Shown one piece after another: positions 24,558 through 33,538 of a stretch of DNA of 64,000 nucleotides (positions are counted from its first letter, which is position 1; each line of letters starts with the position of its first letter). A model generated the notes under the pieces. The model worked only from the letters and a program-made list of their open reading frames with translations, ran no database searches and had not been told where the DNA came from. Location: assembly GCA_031385445.1 (NCBI GenBank), contig JANNBM010000029.1:1-64000 (forward strand), in the 5' to 3' direction. The position numbers and the translations under genes were made by a program. The stretch comes from CAIYZT01 sp031385445. GTDB lineage: Bacteria; Pseudomonadota; Alphaproteobacteria; Rhodobacterales; Rhodobacteraceae.

Positions 24558-25010
24558 ATGACCGATTTGCGCCCGAAATTCTGGGAAAATGTCCCGCTTG
24601 CTAAAATGACCACCCCCGAATGGGAGGCACTTTGCGACGGCTGCGGCAAATGCTGTTTGCAAAAGCTGGAATATGAAGACACGGGCGAAGTGGAATACAC
24701 CCGCGTCGCCTGCAAGCTGCTGGACGGCGACAGTTGCCGCTGCGGCAAGTATGAGATCCGTCACCAATTTGTGCCCGATTGCGTGCGCCTGTCGCCCAAA
24801 ACCCTGCCCAAGATCGCCTATTGGCTGCCCAAAACCTGCGCTTACAAGCTGTTGCACGAGGGCGAGGCGTTGCACAGTTGGCATCCGCTGATCAGCGGCG
24901 ATCCGCAAACCACCCATACATCGGGCAATTCGGTGCGCGGCTGGACCATCCCCGAGTTCGAGGTAGATGAAGACGACTGGGATCAATACACGATTGAAGG
25001 GGACCTTTGA
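24558..25010 (+). CDS. YcgN-type cysteine-cluster protein (UPF0260)
   Basis: A 150-residue protein of the UPF0260/YcgN family. Conserved cysteines include CDGCGKCCLQKL at about residues 26-37, ACKLLDGDSCRCGKY at about 51-65, VPDCVRLSP and KTCAY. The pattern suggests a zinc or iron-sulfur site. Function is unknown. The ATG at 24558 gives the family start (MTDLRPKFWE). The stop overlaps the next ATG by one base (TGATG), so it is coupled to the aldolase gene. Confidence 0.88.
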   Translation: MTDLRPKFWENVPLAKMTTPEWEALCDGCGKCCLQKLEYEDTGEVEYTRVACKLLDGDSCRCGKYEIRHQFVPDCVRLSPKTLPKIAYWLPKTCAYKLLHEGEALHSWHPLISGDPQTTHTSGNSVRGWTIPEFEVDEDDWDQYTIEGDL

Positions 25011-26041
25011 TGTGGTTCACATCTGACAATGCCTCGGGGGCGGCGCCCGAGATCATGGCGGCGCTGGCCCGTGCGAATGACGGGTTCGCCCGCAGTTATG
25101 GCGCGGATGAAATCATGGACCGGGTCAGCGCGCAGCTGCGGGACCTGTTCGAGGCGCCTGAGGCGGCGGTCTATCTGGTCAGCACGGGCACAGCGGCCAA
25201 CGCGCTGGCGCTGGCCCTGCACACCGCGCCTTGGACGACGGTTTTTGCGCACCGCGATGCCCATATCGCCGTTGACGAATGCGGCGCGCCAGAGTTTTTC
25301 ACGGGCGGCGCCAAGATGATCGCGGTGGAGGGCGAGGATGGCAAGATGACGCCGCAAACGCTGGAGGCCGCCTTGGCGCGGGTGGGCGCAGGGGGCGTGC
25401 ACGGGGTGCAGCACGGCATGCTGTCCATCACCAATGTGACCGAGGCAGGCACGGTTTACACGCCCGCCGAGGTGGCGGCGCTGGTCGCGCTCGCCAAAGT
25501 GCGGGGCATGCCGTGCCATCTGGACGGGGCAAGATTTGCCAATGCTCTGGTGGCGACCGGAGCCACGGCGGCCGAGATGACGTGGAAAGCCGGGATTGAC
25601 GTTGTGTCCTTTGGCGGCACGAAAAACGGCTGTCTTGGGGTCGAGGCGGTGGTGATTTTCGATCCCGCGAAGGCTTGGGAGTTTGAGCTGCGGCGCAAGC
25701 GAGCGGGACATCTGACGTCAAAACACCGGTTTTTGTCGGCGCAGATGGAGGCCTATCTGACAGACGGGCTTTGGCTGCGGCTGGCGGCGCATGCCAATGC
25801 AATGGGCGCGGGGTTGGTGCAGGGGCTGGCGCAGATCAAGGGGGCGGAACTTTTGTATCCGGCGCAGGCCAATATGCTGTTCACCGAATGGCCACCCGGA
25901 ACCCACGCGCGCGCCGAGGCGCGGGGAGCGATGTATTATCAGATGCCAGCGCCCCCGGGCCGCGAAGGCGCGCGGCTGGTCACCAGTTGGTCCACGACGC
26001 GGGCCGATGTTGACGCTTTGATCGCCGCTTTGGGCGACTGA
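25010..26041 (+). CDS. Low-specificity L-threonine aldolase
   Basis: A 343-residue PLP enzyme of fold type I that cleaves threonine or allo-threonine to glycine and acetaldehyde. The start is the family's FTSDNASG. HLDGARFAN is at residues 170-178, and the PLP-binding Lys205 lies in SFGGTKNG. The ATG at 25010 overlaps the YcgN stop; a TTG at 25007 is less likely. Related beta-hydroxy amino acids may also be used. Confidence 0.93.
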   Translation: MWFTSDNASGAAPEIMAALARANDGFARSYGADEIMDRVSAQLRDLFEAPEAAVYLVSTGTAANALALALHTAPWTTVFAHRDAHIAVDECGAPEFFTGGAKMIAVEGEDGKMTPQTLEAALARVGAGGVHGVQHGMLSITNVTEAGTVYTPAEVAALVALAKVRGMPCHLDGARFANALVATGATAAEMTWKAGIDVVSFGGTKNGCLGVEAVVIFDPAKAWEFELRRKRAGHLTSKHRFLSAQMEAYLTDGLWLRLAAHANAMGAGLVQGLAQIKGAELLYPAQANMLFTEWPPGTHARAEARGAMYYQMPAPPGREGARLVTSWSTTRADVDALIAALGD

Positions 26042-26127
26042 GCGGGAGGGGTTTTTAGTCAAACTGACAGACCGCAAAACGCGTTCGAATGGCCGCGATC
26101 TCCGGTTCCGTATCAATCCATCCCGTT

Positions 26128-26949
26128 TTATGCCCCATCCAGATGGCGCTGCAGCGTCGGGGCCACCGCCCCGGCATGGGTGATCGTCACCATATGGCCC
26201 GCGCCCTGCACAATCAGCCGCTTTGCCCCCGCCATCCGCGCGATCAAGGCGTCATGCACCGCCGCAACAATCGGCGGGCTCAGCGCGCCTTCGACAAAAA
26301 GAACCGGCGCCGTGATCGCCTCCAGCCCGCCCGCCCGCAACATCTGCGCCTGATCGTCCAGCAGGGTCGGGTTCTGCGCCGCGATCAGGTGAATGCGCTC
26401 GGTCATATAGGTGCGGGTGCGGGTGGGAATGTCGTCCAGCCCGTCGCCCGTGCCCCAGTCGCCGTGAAACATCCGCAGCGCCGCCTCGCGCTCCCCTGCC
26501 GCGATCAGCGCGGCAAAAGCCAGATGCCGGGCGCGAAACGGGGCGTGGGCGGGGTCATGCGCGGCACCTGCGGCGGCAAACAGGACCGGCTCGATCAGGG
26601 TCAGGCTGCGCACCACTTCGGGACGCTCCAGCGCGATGCGCAAGGCAAGCGTGCCGCCAAAGCTGTGACCGAACAGATCGACCGCGCCGCCCTGCCCGGC
26701 GTGCAAGATCACCGCCAGCGATTCGTCCAGCGCCTGATCATGCAGCGGGCGGGCCATGTCCCATGTGCTGCCCTTGCCATGCTCTGGCTGGTCGGGCGCA
26801 AGGATCGTGATGCGCCGCATCAGCGAGGCCAGCCCCGCAAAAGCCCCGCCATGTGCCAAAGAACAGTGCAACGCCACCACCGGGCGCGGGCCGCCGCACT
26901 CAAAGATGCGGGTCGGCGGCAGATGCGCGGGCAACGTGTCATGGGTCAT
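26128..26949 (-). CDS. Alpha/beta-fold hydrolase
   Basis: A 273-residue protein with the alpha/beta-hydrolase core: VVALHCSLAHGG (oxyanion region, about residues 24-35), the nucleophile elbow GHSFGG with Ser96, and a C-terminal GAGHMV supplying His. The acid is likely the Glu in VLFVEGALSP. Substrate unknown. It is a single gene, convergent with the aldolase gene; the 208 bases between its start and prs hold no further gene. Confidence 0.85.
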   Translation of the reverse strand: MTHDTLPAHLPPTRIFECGGPRPVVALHCSLAHGGAFAGLASLMRRITILAPDQPEHGKGSTWDMARPLHDQALDESLAVILHAGQGGAVDLFGHSFGGTLALRIALERPEVVRSLTLIEPVLFAAAGAAHDPAHAPFRARHLAFAALIAAGEREAALRMFHGDWGTGDGLDDIPTRTRTYMTERIHLIAAQNPTLLDDQAQMLRAGGLEAITAPVLFVEGALSPPIVAAVHDALIARMAGAKRLIVQGAGHMVTITHAGAVAPTLQRHLDGA

Positions 26950-27157
26950 CGCGAAACTTCCGTTGCGGGGCGCAAATGCGGTTCAGCCGCTTTCATGACG
27001 TGGCTGCACGCCAGGGTGCAAGGGCTTCTGCCGCCACAACGGACAAATCAACTGCCCCGTCATGAAATTGTCACCAAAACCGCCGGTGGCGCATTTGCAA
27101 CCCCCAAGGCGGGTGCTAAGCCCGTGCCAACCCCGAATCTGGCCCATCGGAGACCCA

Positions 27158-28177
27158 ATGGCATCCCTGACCGAACCCAAGCTGATCACCGGCAATGCGA
27201 ATGTGTCCCTGTCCAAGGCGATTGCCCGCCGCATGTCGATCCACCGCGGCAATCAGGTCAATCTGGTCGAAGCCCGGATTGAACGGTTCAACGATCAGGA
27301 AATCTTTGTCGAGGTGTTCGAGAACGTGCGCGGCGAGGATATGTATATCATCCAGCCAACGTCGAACCCCGCCAATGACAATCTGATGGAGCTTTTGATC
27401 ATGACCGACGCACTGCGCCGGTCCAGCGCCAACCGGATTACCGCCGTGATCCCCTATTTCGGTTATGCCCGCCAAGACCGCCGCGCCAAGGCCCGCACGC
27501 CGATCAGCGCCAAGCTGGTGGCCAATCTGATCACTCAGGCGGGGGTGGACCGCGTTCTGACTCTGGATCTGCATGCCGCGCAGATCCAAGGCTTTTTCGA
27601 CATTCCGGTGGACAACCTTTATGCCAGCCCGGTGTTCGCGCTGGACATTGAGCATCACTTCAAGGGCCGGATGAACGATCTGATGATCGTCTCGCCGGAT
27701 GTGGGCGGCGTGGCCCGAGCGCGCGAGTTGGCCAAACGGATCGGCGCGCCTTTGTCCATCGTGGACAAGCGGCGCGAAAAGGCCGGCGAGATTGCCGGCA
27801 TGACGGTGATCGGCGAGGTGCGCGGCAAGACCTGCATCATCGTGGACGACATCTGCGACACGGCTGGCACGCTGTGCATGGCCGCCGAAACGCTGATCGA
27901 GGCCGGCGCGACCGAGGTGCATTCCTATATCACCCACGGCGTCTTGTCGGGCCCGGCGGTGGAGCGGGTGACAAAATCGGTGATGAAATCGCTGGTGATC
28001 ACCGATTCCATCGAGCCGACAGATGCCGTCAAAGCCTGCAAGAACATCCGCATCGTGCCCACCGCCCCGATTTTCGCCCAAGCGATCCTGAACATCTGGG
28101 GCGGCATGTCCGTCTCCTCCCTGTTCGAAACCGAAACTTTGGTGCCGATCTACGACGGCATGTACCAGCGGGAGTAG
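27158..28177 (+). CDS. prs: Ribose-phosphate pyrophosphokinase
   Basis: A 339-residue PRPP synthase (ribose-5-phosphate + ATP to PRPP + AMP), feeding nucleotide, histidine and tryptophan synthesis. It has the class I features YFGYARQDRR, DLHAAQIQGFF and the PRPP loop IIVDDICDTAGT near residues 227-239. CGGAGA precedes the ATG at 27158; the longer upstream frame was rejected on length. It is monocistronic, followed by a composite intergenic repeat. Confidence 0.96.
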   Translation: MASLTEPKLITGNANVSLSKAIARRMSIHRGNQVNLVEARIERFNDQEIFVEVFENVRGEDMYIIQPTSNPANDNLMELLIMTDALRRSSANRITAVIPYFGYARQDRRAKARTPISAKLVANLITQAGVDRVLTLDLHAAQIQGFFDIPVDNLYASPVFALDIEHHFKGRMNDLMIVSPDVGGVARARELAKRIGAPLSIVDKRREKAGEIAGMTVIGEVRGKTCIIVDDICDTAGTLCMAAETLIEAGATEVHSYITHGVLSGPAVERVTKSVMKSLVITDSIEPTDAVKACKNIRIVPTAPIFAQAILNIWGGMSVSSLFETETLVPIYDGMYQRE

Positions 28178-28199
28178 TCCCCGCTTCCTGTTTCTTGCC

Positions 28200-28259
28200 C
28201 ATTCATCTGTCCAAAAATATCCCACAGGGGGGGGGCCGGTGGGGGACGTGAAGTCCCCC
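28200..28259 (-). repeat. Composite intergenic repeat, copy 1
   Basis: Read on the minus strand: a GC hairpin (GGGGGAC/GTCCCCC, 28241-28259), then GGGATATTTTTGGACAGATG (28222-28203) ending in AAT. The same order occurs at 33460-33535 and 42103-42147 on the plus strand. It lies 23 bases after the prs stop and marks the left edge of the catabolic island. Confidence 0.75.
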
Positions 28260-28312
28260 CCGGGGCTTGGGCAGGGCGCGGCCTCAGGCGCCTTGTCACG
28301 GGCTCCTTGGAT

Positions 28313-28328
28313 ATTTGCAAATGCATTT
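28313..28328. promoter_or_regulatory. Overlapping palindromes ahead of the cyclase-MarR-ior operon
   Basis: ATTTGCAAAT (28313-28322) and AAATGCATTT (28319-28328) are two overlapping perfect 10-bp palindromes in an otherwise GC-rich leader, about 70 bases ahead of the cyclase start. AT-rich palindromes of this size are typical MarR operators, and a marR gene is second in the operon. Binding is inferred. Confidence 0.5.
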
Positions 28329-28394
28329 AATTAGGACTAGCGTGGTGCGATCAAATCCCGGCCCCTGATGGCCGCGCGCACCAAGGAGATGGCG

Positions 28395-29186
28395 ATGACT
28401 TCGGCAGATGTACTGAGCAACCTCGCGGGAATGCTTGCGTCGGGCGGTGTGGAAGTGGTGGATTGCACCGGGGTTCTGGGGCCCGAAACGCCGCTGCTGA
28501 AACTGCCGCCCGATTTCGCCAAGGACACCCCCGCGATCGAGATTCACCGGATCAGCGAATATGATCAGGACGGGCCGTTCTGGGCGTGGAACTGGCTCAA
28601 GGTGGGCGAGCATTCGGGCACCCATTTCGACGCGCCACATCACTGGATTACCGGCAAGGACTACGCCGATGGCTACACCGATACCCTGCCGGTGCAGCGC
28701 CTTGTCGCCCCGGTCAACGTGCTCGATTTCGCGGCCGAGTGCGGTGCGAACCCTGATTTTCTGCTGACCATTGATCATGTGAAGACGTGGGAGGCCAAGC
28801 ATGGCGCGATTGGCGCGGGGGAATGGGTGGTGTTGCGGTCCGATTGGGACCAACGCAGCCATGATGAAAACCTGTTCCTGAATGCCAATGAGACCGGCCC
28901 GCACACGCCGGGGCCGACCGCCGAAGTGATCGAATACCTCTTGTCCAAGGGCATCGTCGGCTGGGGCAGCCAATGCATCGGCACCGATGCGGGCCAGGCG
29001 GGCGGCATGACCCCGCCCTTCCCCGCGCATAATCTGTTGCACAAGAACAATTGTTATGGTCTGGCCAGCCTCGCCAATCTTGACCGTCTGCCTGCCAAGG
29101 GCGCGATCCTGATTGCGGCGCCTTTGAAGATAAAGTCCGGCACCGGCTCGCCGATCCGCGCGCTGGCGCTGGTTCCGCGCGGCTAG
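28395..29186 (+). CDS. Cyclase-family metal hydrolase (kynurenine formamidase-like)
   Basis: A 263-residue member of the cyclase family (PF04199), which includes bacterial kynurenine formamidase KynB and isatin hydrolase. The metal motif HSGTHFDAPHH is at about residues 76-86, and a second HNLLHKNNC block is near the C-terminus. AAGGAG lies six bases before the ATG at 28395 but directly abuts the ATG at 28389, so 28395 is chosen. A kynureninase-like gene and a 2-aminobenzoate route nearby make N-formylkynurenine or a related amide or lactam plausible. The family is broad, so this is context-based. Confidence 0.8.
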   Translation: MTSADVLSNLAGMLASGGVEVVDCTGVLGPETPLLKLPPDFAKDTPAIEIHRISEYDQDGPFWAWNWLKVGEHSGTHFDAPHHWITGKDYADGYTDTLPVQRLVAPVNVLDFAAECGANPDFLLTIDHVKTWEAKHGAIGAGEWVVLRSDWDQRSHDENLFLNANETGPHTPGPTAEVIEYLLSKGIVGWGSQCIGTDAGQAGGMTPPFPAHNLLHKNNCYGLASLANLDRLPAKGAILIAAPLKIKSGTGSPIRALALVPRG

Positions 29187-29204
29187 GGCGATGGGACCGG
29201 GCGC

Positions 29205-29687
29205 ATGACCGACGAAAGCCCCCTCGCGCCCCCGCTTTTGCCGTCGTTGGCTACCGTCGGCCTGACCAATTTCGCGCCATATCTGATGAACCGCCTCATG
29301 GGGCGCTACAACGCGGCCCTGCGGGGGGAAATGGCCGGGCTGGGCCTGACAACGCCCAAAATGCGGGCGCTCGCGGTGCTGTCCGTCATCGAAGGCCCGC
29401 TGATCCGCGAATTGGCGATTTACACCGTCACCGACCAGTCCACCCTGTCGCGCGCGCTGGATCAGTTGACCGCCGAAGGTCTGATCCGCCGCCAAACCGA
29501 TATCGACGACAGCCGCGCCACGCGGTGCTTTATCACCGATGCCGGCCGTGCCGCCTTTGACAGCCTTTGGCCCCACATGGCCGATGCCCAAGCCCGTATG
29601 TTTCGCGGGATATCCGAAGACGAGCGCCGCGCCTTGACCGGCACCTTGCAGAAAATGCTCTTCAACATCCGAAAGCACGAGATTTGA
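29205..29687 (+). CDS. MarR family transcriptional regulator
   Basis: A 160-residue winged-helix regulator. Recognition region IRELAIYTVTDQSTLSRALDQL (about residues 68-89, cited by position) is followed by the wing with RRQTDIDDSRATRCFIT. MarR proteins usually repress catabolic or efflux genes and respond to aromatic acids or their CoA esters. It lies 18 bases after the cyclase gene and one base before iorA, within one operon; the palindromes at 28313-28328 are its likely target. Confidence 0.9.
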   Translation: MTDESPLAPPLLPSLATVGLTNFAPYLMNRLMGRYNAALRGEMAGLGLTTPKMRALAVLSVIEGPLIRELAIYTVTDQSTLSRALDQLTAEGLIRRQTDIDDSRATRCFITDAGRAAFDSLWPHMADAQARMFRGISEDERRALTGTLQKMLFNIRKHEI

Positions 29688-29688
29688 C

Positions 29689-31836
29689 ATGGCAGAACGC
29701 AGCTTCAAAGCCGAGGTCGAGCATCTGAAACTGGGCGCGGGGGAGGTTTTCACCGGCGAGGGAATCCTGGCGATCACCAAGGCGCTTCTGGAATCTGGCG
29801 TCGGCTATGTCGGCGGCTATCAGGGTGCGCCGATCAGCCACCTGATGGATGTTCTGGCCGATGCCCAGGACCTTCTGGCCGATCTTGGCGTGCGGTTCGA
29901 GGCGAACGCCAACGAGGCCGCCGCCGCCGCCATGCTGGCCGCTTCGGTGCATTATCCGATCCGGGGGGCGGTTACGTTCAAGGGGCCGGTCGGGGTGAAT
30001 GTTGCCTCGGACGCGCTTGCCAATCTGTCCTCATCAGGGGTGACGGGCGGCGCTTTGATCATCCTGGGCGAAGATTACGGCGAGGGATCGTCGATCATGC
30101 AGGAACGCTCCCATCCCTTTGCGATGAAATCACAATTCTGGCTGCTGGACCCGCGCCCGAACCTGCCGTCGATCGTCAAGGCGGTGTCGGACGGGTTCGA
30201 ACTGTCCGAGGCGTCGAACACCCCGGTGATGCTGACGATGCGCATCCGGTCTTGCCATGTCACCGGCAGTTTCACCTGCCGCGACAACCAGCGGCCGAAG
30301 GAAACCGTGCGCGAAGCGCTGTCAAACCCGCGCTCCGATTTCGCCCGCGTGGTGCTGCCGCCGATGTCTTATGTGCATGAACAGGACAAGGTGAAAAACC
30401 GCTGGCCCGCCGCCGAAAAATTCATCCGCGAGCGGGGGTTGAACGAGCTGTTTGGCCCCGCAAAGGCCCCGCTTGGCATCGTGGTTCAGGGCGGTATGTA
30501 CAACGGCCTGCTCCGCGCGCTCCAGCGGCTTGGCCTTGCCGATATTTTCGGCGAAACGCAGGTGCCGATCTATGTGCTGAACGTCACTTACCCCCTGATT
30601 TCGGGCGAGCTTCTGGAGTTTTGCGACGGAAAGGATCATGTTTTGGTGGTCGAGGAAGGCCAGCCCGAATTTATCGAAACGCAGCTTGGCTCGTTCCTTT
30701 ACCGCGCGGGGGCTTCGGTGAAACTGCATGGCAAGGGGCTGTTTCCGCTGGCGGGGGAATATACTGGCGCGGTGATGTTGGCGGGGGTTGAAGGCTTCAT
30801 CCGCAAGGCCGCGCCGGGGATGCTGGCCGCCAAAGTGCGCGCGCCGAACGAGGACAAACCGCAAATCCCGGACCTGAGCAAAACCGTGCCGATCCGCCCG
30901 CCCGGCTTTTGCACCGGCTGCCCGGAGCGTCCGATCTTTGCCGCGATGAAGTTGGTGGAAAAGGAACTGGGCAAGCACCAGATCGCCGCCGATATCGGCT
31001 GCCATCTGTTCGGCGCCCTGCCGCCGTTTGAAATTGGCGGGGCGACCATGGGCTATGGCCTTGGCCCCGCCGCCAATGGCGCGTTTGATGGCGGGGGCGA
31101 ACGGCGGCCGATTGCGATTATCGGCGATGGCGGATTTTGGCATAACGGGCTGTCTTCGTCGTTCACCAATATGTCGTTCAACAAATCGGACGGCGTGGCG
31201 ATTGTGGTCGACAACTTCTATTCTGCGGCGACGGGCGGGCAGGATGTGATGTCTTCGCGTGCCGAAAATGCCACCAAATCGACGCGAAACCCGATTTCCA
31301 AAGCGCTGAAAGGCATCGGCATCGATTGGGTGCGTGAGGTCAATCACACCTATGACGTGGGCCGGATGCGCGACGTGCTGCGCGAGGCGCTGACGACCGA
31401 TGCGCCGGGGCCAAAGGTGATTGTGGCGTCGTCCGAATGTATGCTGAACAAACAGCGGCGCGAGAAGCCTTTGGCGCAAAAGGCGATCAAGGAGGGGCGG
31501 CGGGTGGATATCCCGCGCTTTGGCGTCGATGAAGACATCTGCACCGGGGATCACGCCTGCATCCGGTTGTCGGGTTGTCCGTCTTTGTCGTTGAAAAGGC
31601 TGGATGATCCGCTTCGTGATGATCCGGTGGCGAGCATTGATCAGTCCTGCGTTGGCTGCGGCAATTGCGGCGAGGTTGCGGATGCGGCAATCTTGTGCCC
31701 CTCGTTTTATCGCGCCGATGTGGTGCATAATCCGGGGCGGTTTGAAAAATGGCTGGCGGCGATGCGCGCCCGTTTGATCGGCGCGCTGATCGCCCGCCGC
31801 GCTGGGCGCAGGCTAGATTTCGGGGATGCGCCATGA
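29689..31836 (+). CDS. iorA: Indolepyruvate ferredoxin oxidoreductase, alpha-type subunit
   Basis: A 715-residue TPP-dependent 2-oxoacid oxidoreductase subunit that decarboxylates aryl pyruvates to aryl-acetyl-CoA with reduction of ferredoxin. The N-terminal pyrimidine-binding half has TKALLESGVGYVGGYQGAPI. The central TPP/Mg half has IIGDGGFWHNGL. The C-terminus is a ferredoxin-like domain with cysteines from about residue 618 (CTGDHACIRLSGCP) and CVGCGNCGEV from about 654. The GFCTGCPERP motif is typical of IorA. Substrate specificity is assigned from family; the context with tryptophan/anthranilate genes supports indolepyruvate. Confidence 0.9.
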   Translation: MAERSFKAEVEHLKLGAGEVFTGEGILAITKALLESGVGYVGGYQGAPISHLMDVLADAQDLLADLGVRFEANANEAAAAAMLAASVHYPIRGAVTFKGPVGVNVASDALANLSSSGVTGGALIILGEDYGEGSSIMQERSHPFAMKSQFWLLDPRPNLPSIVKAVSDGFELSEASNTPVMLTMRIRSCHVTGSFTCRDNQRPKETVREALSNPRSDFARVVLPPMSYVHEQDKVKNRWPAAEKFIRERGLNELFGPAKAPLGIVVQGGMYNGLLRALQRLGLADIFGETQVPIYVLNVTYPLISGELLEFCDGKDHVLVVEEGQPEFIETQLGSFLYRAGASVKLHGKGLFPLAGEYTGAVMLAGVEGFIRKAAPGMLAAKVRAPNEDKPQIPDLSKTVPIRPPGFCTGCPERPIFAAMKLVEKELGKHQIAADIGCHLFGALPPFEIGGATMGYGLGPAANGAFDGGGERRPIAIIGDGGFWHNGLSSSFTNMSFNKSDGVAIVVDNFYSAATGGQDVMSSRAENATKSTRNPISKALKGIGIDWVREVNHTYDVGRMRDVLREALTTDAPGPKVIVASSECMLNKQRREKPLAQKAIKEGRRVDIPRFGVDEDICTGDHACIRLSGCPSLSLKRLDDPLRDDPVASIDQSCVGCGNCGEVADAAILCPSFYRADVVHNPGRFEKWLAAMRARLIGALIARRAGRRLDFGDAP

Positions 31837-33371
31837 CCATTCACGCGGCGCTGGACCCGCGCCCTCAGGACCCGGCTTTGGGCGGTATCATCAAGTTGGC
31901 GGTGCTGGCCGTCGGCGGGCAAGGCGGCGGGGTTCTGACCGGATGGATCGAGGATCTGGGCCGCGCAAACGGGTATGCCGTGCAGGCAACCTCGGTCGCG
32001 GGGGTCGCGCAGCGGACCGGGGCAACGGTGTATTATGTGGAGATGGCCCCGGCGGGCGGGCGGCTGCCGGTGTTTTCGCTGATGCCAGCGACGGGCGACG
32101 TGGACGTGATGATCGCGGCGGAAATGATGGAGGCGGGGCGGTCGATCATTCGCGGGTTTGTGACGCCCGACCGCACGACGCTGATCGCGTCCACCCACCG
32201 CTCGCTGGCTGTGTCAGAAAAGATGACGCCCGGCGACGGGATCGCGGATGCGGCCGAGGTTATGGCCGCCGCCGAAATCGCCGCCCGCCGCTTTATCTGC
32301 GCCGATTTTGACCAGATCGCGGTTTCGCGCGGTTCGGTCATCTCCGCCTCTTTGTTCGGCGCGCTGGCGGCTTCGGGGGCGCTGCCCTTCGGCCCACAGA
32401 CGTTCGAGGCCGCCATTCGCGCCGGGGGCAAGGGCGTGGACGGGTCTTTGCGGGCGTTTCAGGCGGGTTTTGCGGCGGTGATGGCGGGGAAAGATGCGGG
32501 CGTTGTGGGGCCAGAGCCTGCGGCGGCAGGGGTGAGCGGGCCAGCCAGGCTGCTGGCCGGTTGGGACATTTTGGTGCGCAGGGTTCAGACTTTGCCAGAG
32601 CCTGCGAGGGCGATGACCCGCGCCGGGTTGCAAAAGGTGGTTCAGTTTCAGGATCTTAGCTATGGCGCGGTCTTTTTGAACCGGCTGGAGCAGATCGCGG
32701 CACTTGACCGCGCACCCTTCACCTTGACACTTGAGGCGGCGAAATACCTGGCCAACGCCATGGCCTATGACGACATCATCCGGGTGGCAGACGCCAAGAC
32801 GCGCGGCGGGCGGCGCGAGCGGATCGCGGCGGAGATGGGGGCGGGAGCAGCCCAAGTCATGCAGGTGACGGAGTTTGTGCATCCGCGCGCCGAAGAAATC
32901 GTGTCGATGCTGCCCGCCAGTATGGGCGCGCGCTGGGCGGCGATGCCGAAGCGGATGGCGCTTTTGGACCGGCTGTTTGGCAAGGGCCGCAGGATGCGCA
33001 CCGACAGTGTGTTCGCGTTTTTGCCGATGTATCTGATTGCAGGGCTGAAGTTTTACCGCCCCCGCACGCTGCGGCACGCGGTTGAAGGGGCGCATCTGGA
33101 GCGGTGGCTGGCGCGGGCTTTGGCGCTGGTGGCCAGCGATTATGACCTTGCGGTCGAGGTTTTGCGCTGCAGGCGGCTGATAAAGGGCTATTCGGACACC
33201 CATGCGCGGGGGCTGTCGAAGTTTGACAAGGTGATGGCCGGGATCGCGGCGGTGGAAGGGCGGACCGATGCGGCGGACTGGGCGCGGCGGCTGCGCGAGG
33301 CGGCGCTGAAGGACGAAGAGGGCGCGGCATTGGACGGCGCGCTGGCGACGATCCGCAGCTTTTTGGGGTGA
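31833..33371 (+). CDS. iorB: Indolepyruvate ferredoxin oxidoreductase, beta-type subunit with C-terminal extension
   Basis: A 512-residue partner of IorA. Residues about 20-215 are the gamma-type 2-oxoacid oxidoreductase domain (LAVLAVGGQGGGVLTGWI, then SVAGVAQRTGATVYYVE). The remaining 300 residues are a helical extension (DUF6537-like) seen in long IorB forms of proteobacteria, roughly double the archaeal subunit. The start overlaps the iorA stop (ATGA). A composite repeat follows. Confidence 0.88.
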   Translation: MTIHAALDPRPQDPALGGIIKLAVLAVGGQGGGVLTGWIEDLGRANGYAVQATSVAGVAQRTGATVYYVEMAPAGGRLPVFSLMPATGDVDVMIAAEMMEAGRSIIRGFVTPDRTTLIASTHRSLAVSEKMTPGDGIADAAEVMAAAEIAARRFICADFDQIAVSRGSVISASLFGALAASGALPFGPQTFEAAIRAGGKGVDGSLRAFQAGFAAVMAGKDAGVVGPEPAAAGVSGPARLLAGWDILVRRVQTLPEPARAMTRAGLQKVVQFQDLSYGAVFLNRLEQIAALDRAPFTLTLEAAKYLANAMAYDDIIRVADAKTRGGRRERIAAEMGAGAAQVMQVTEFVHPRAEEIVSMLPASMGARWAAMPKRMALLDRLFGKGRRMRTDSVFAFLPMYLIAGLKFYRPRTLRHAVEGAHLERWLARALALVASDYDLAVEVLRCRRLIKGYSDTHARGLSKFDKVMAGIAAVEGRTDAADWARRLREAALKDEEGAALDGALATIRSFLG

Positions 33372-33459
33372 CCGGGTAAGGCGGCGCATCAGCCGCGCGC
33401 GGGTTTTACCGTTTGGCCCGCGCCGCGCTGGGCCGTTTTTATGGGTTTCGGCCTAAGGC

Positions 33460-33535
33460 AAGGGGGCGCCGCCCCCTTCGCCGGCCCGAAGAGGGCCCGC
33501 TCATCCCCCGGGATATTTTTGGACAGATGATGAAT
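33460..33535 (+). repeat. Composite intergenic repeat, copy 2
   Basis: AAGGGGGC-GCC-GCCCCCTT hairpin (33460-33478), a 26-base spacer, then CCCCCGGGATATTTTTGGAC (33505-33524) continuing AGATGATGAAT. It lies between the convergent ends of iorB and the kynureninase-like gene; the hairpin may terminate both. Confidence 0.75.
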
Positions 33536-33538
33536 GGA

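Noticed and set aside
28296..29780. A 494-codon minus-strand frame opposite the cyclase and marR genes
   Set aside because: Shadow composition, no recognisable domain, and it covers the palindromic leader and two good plus-strand genes.
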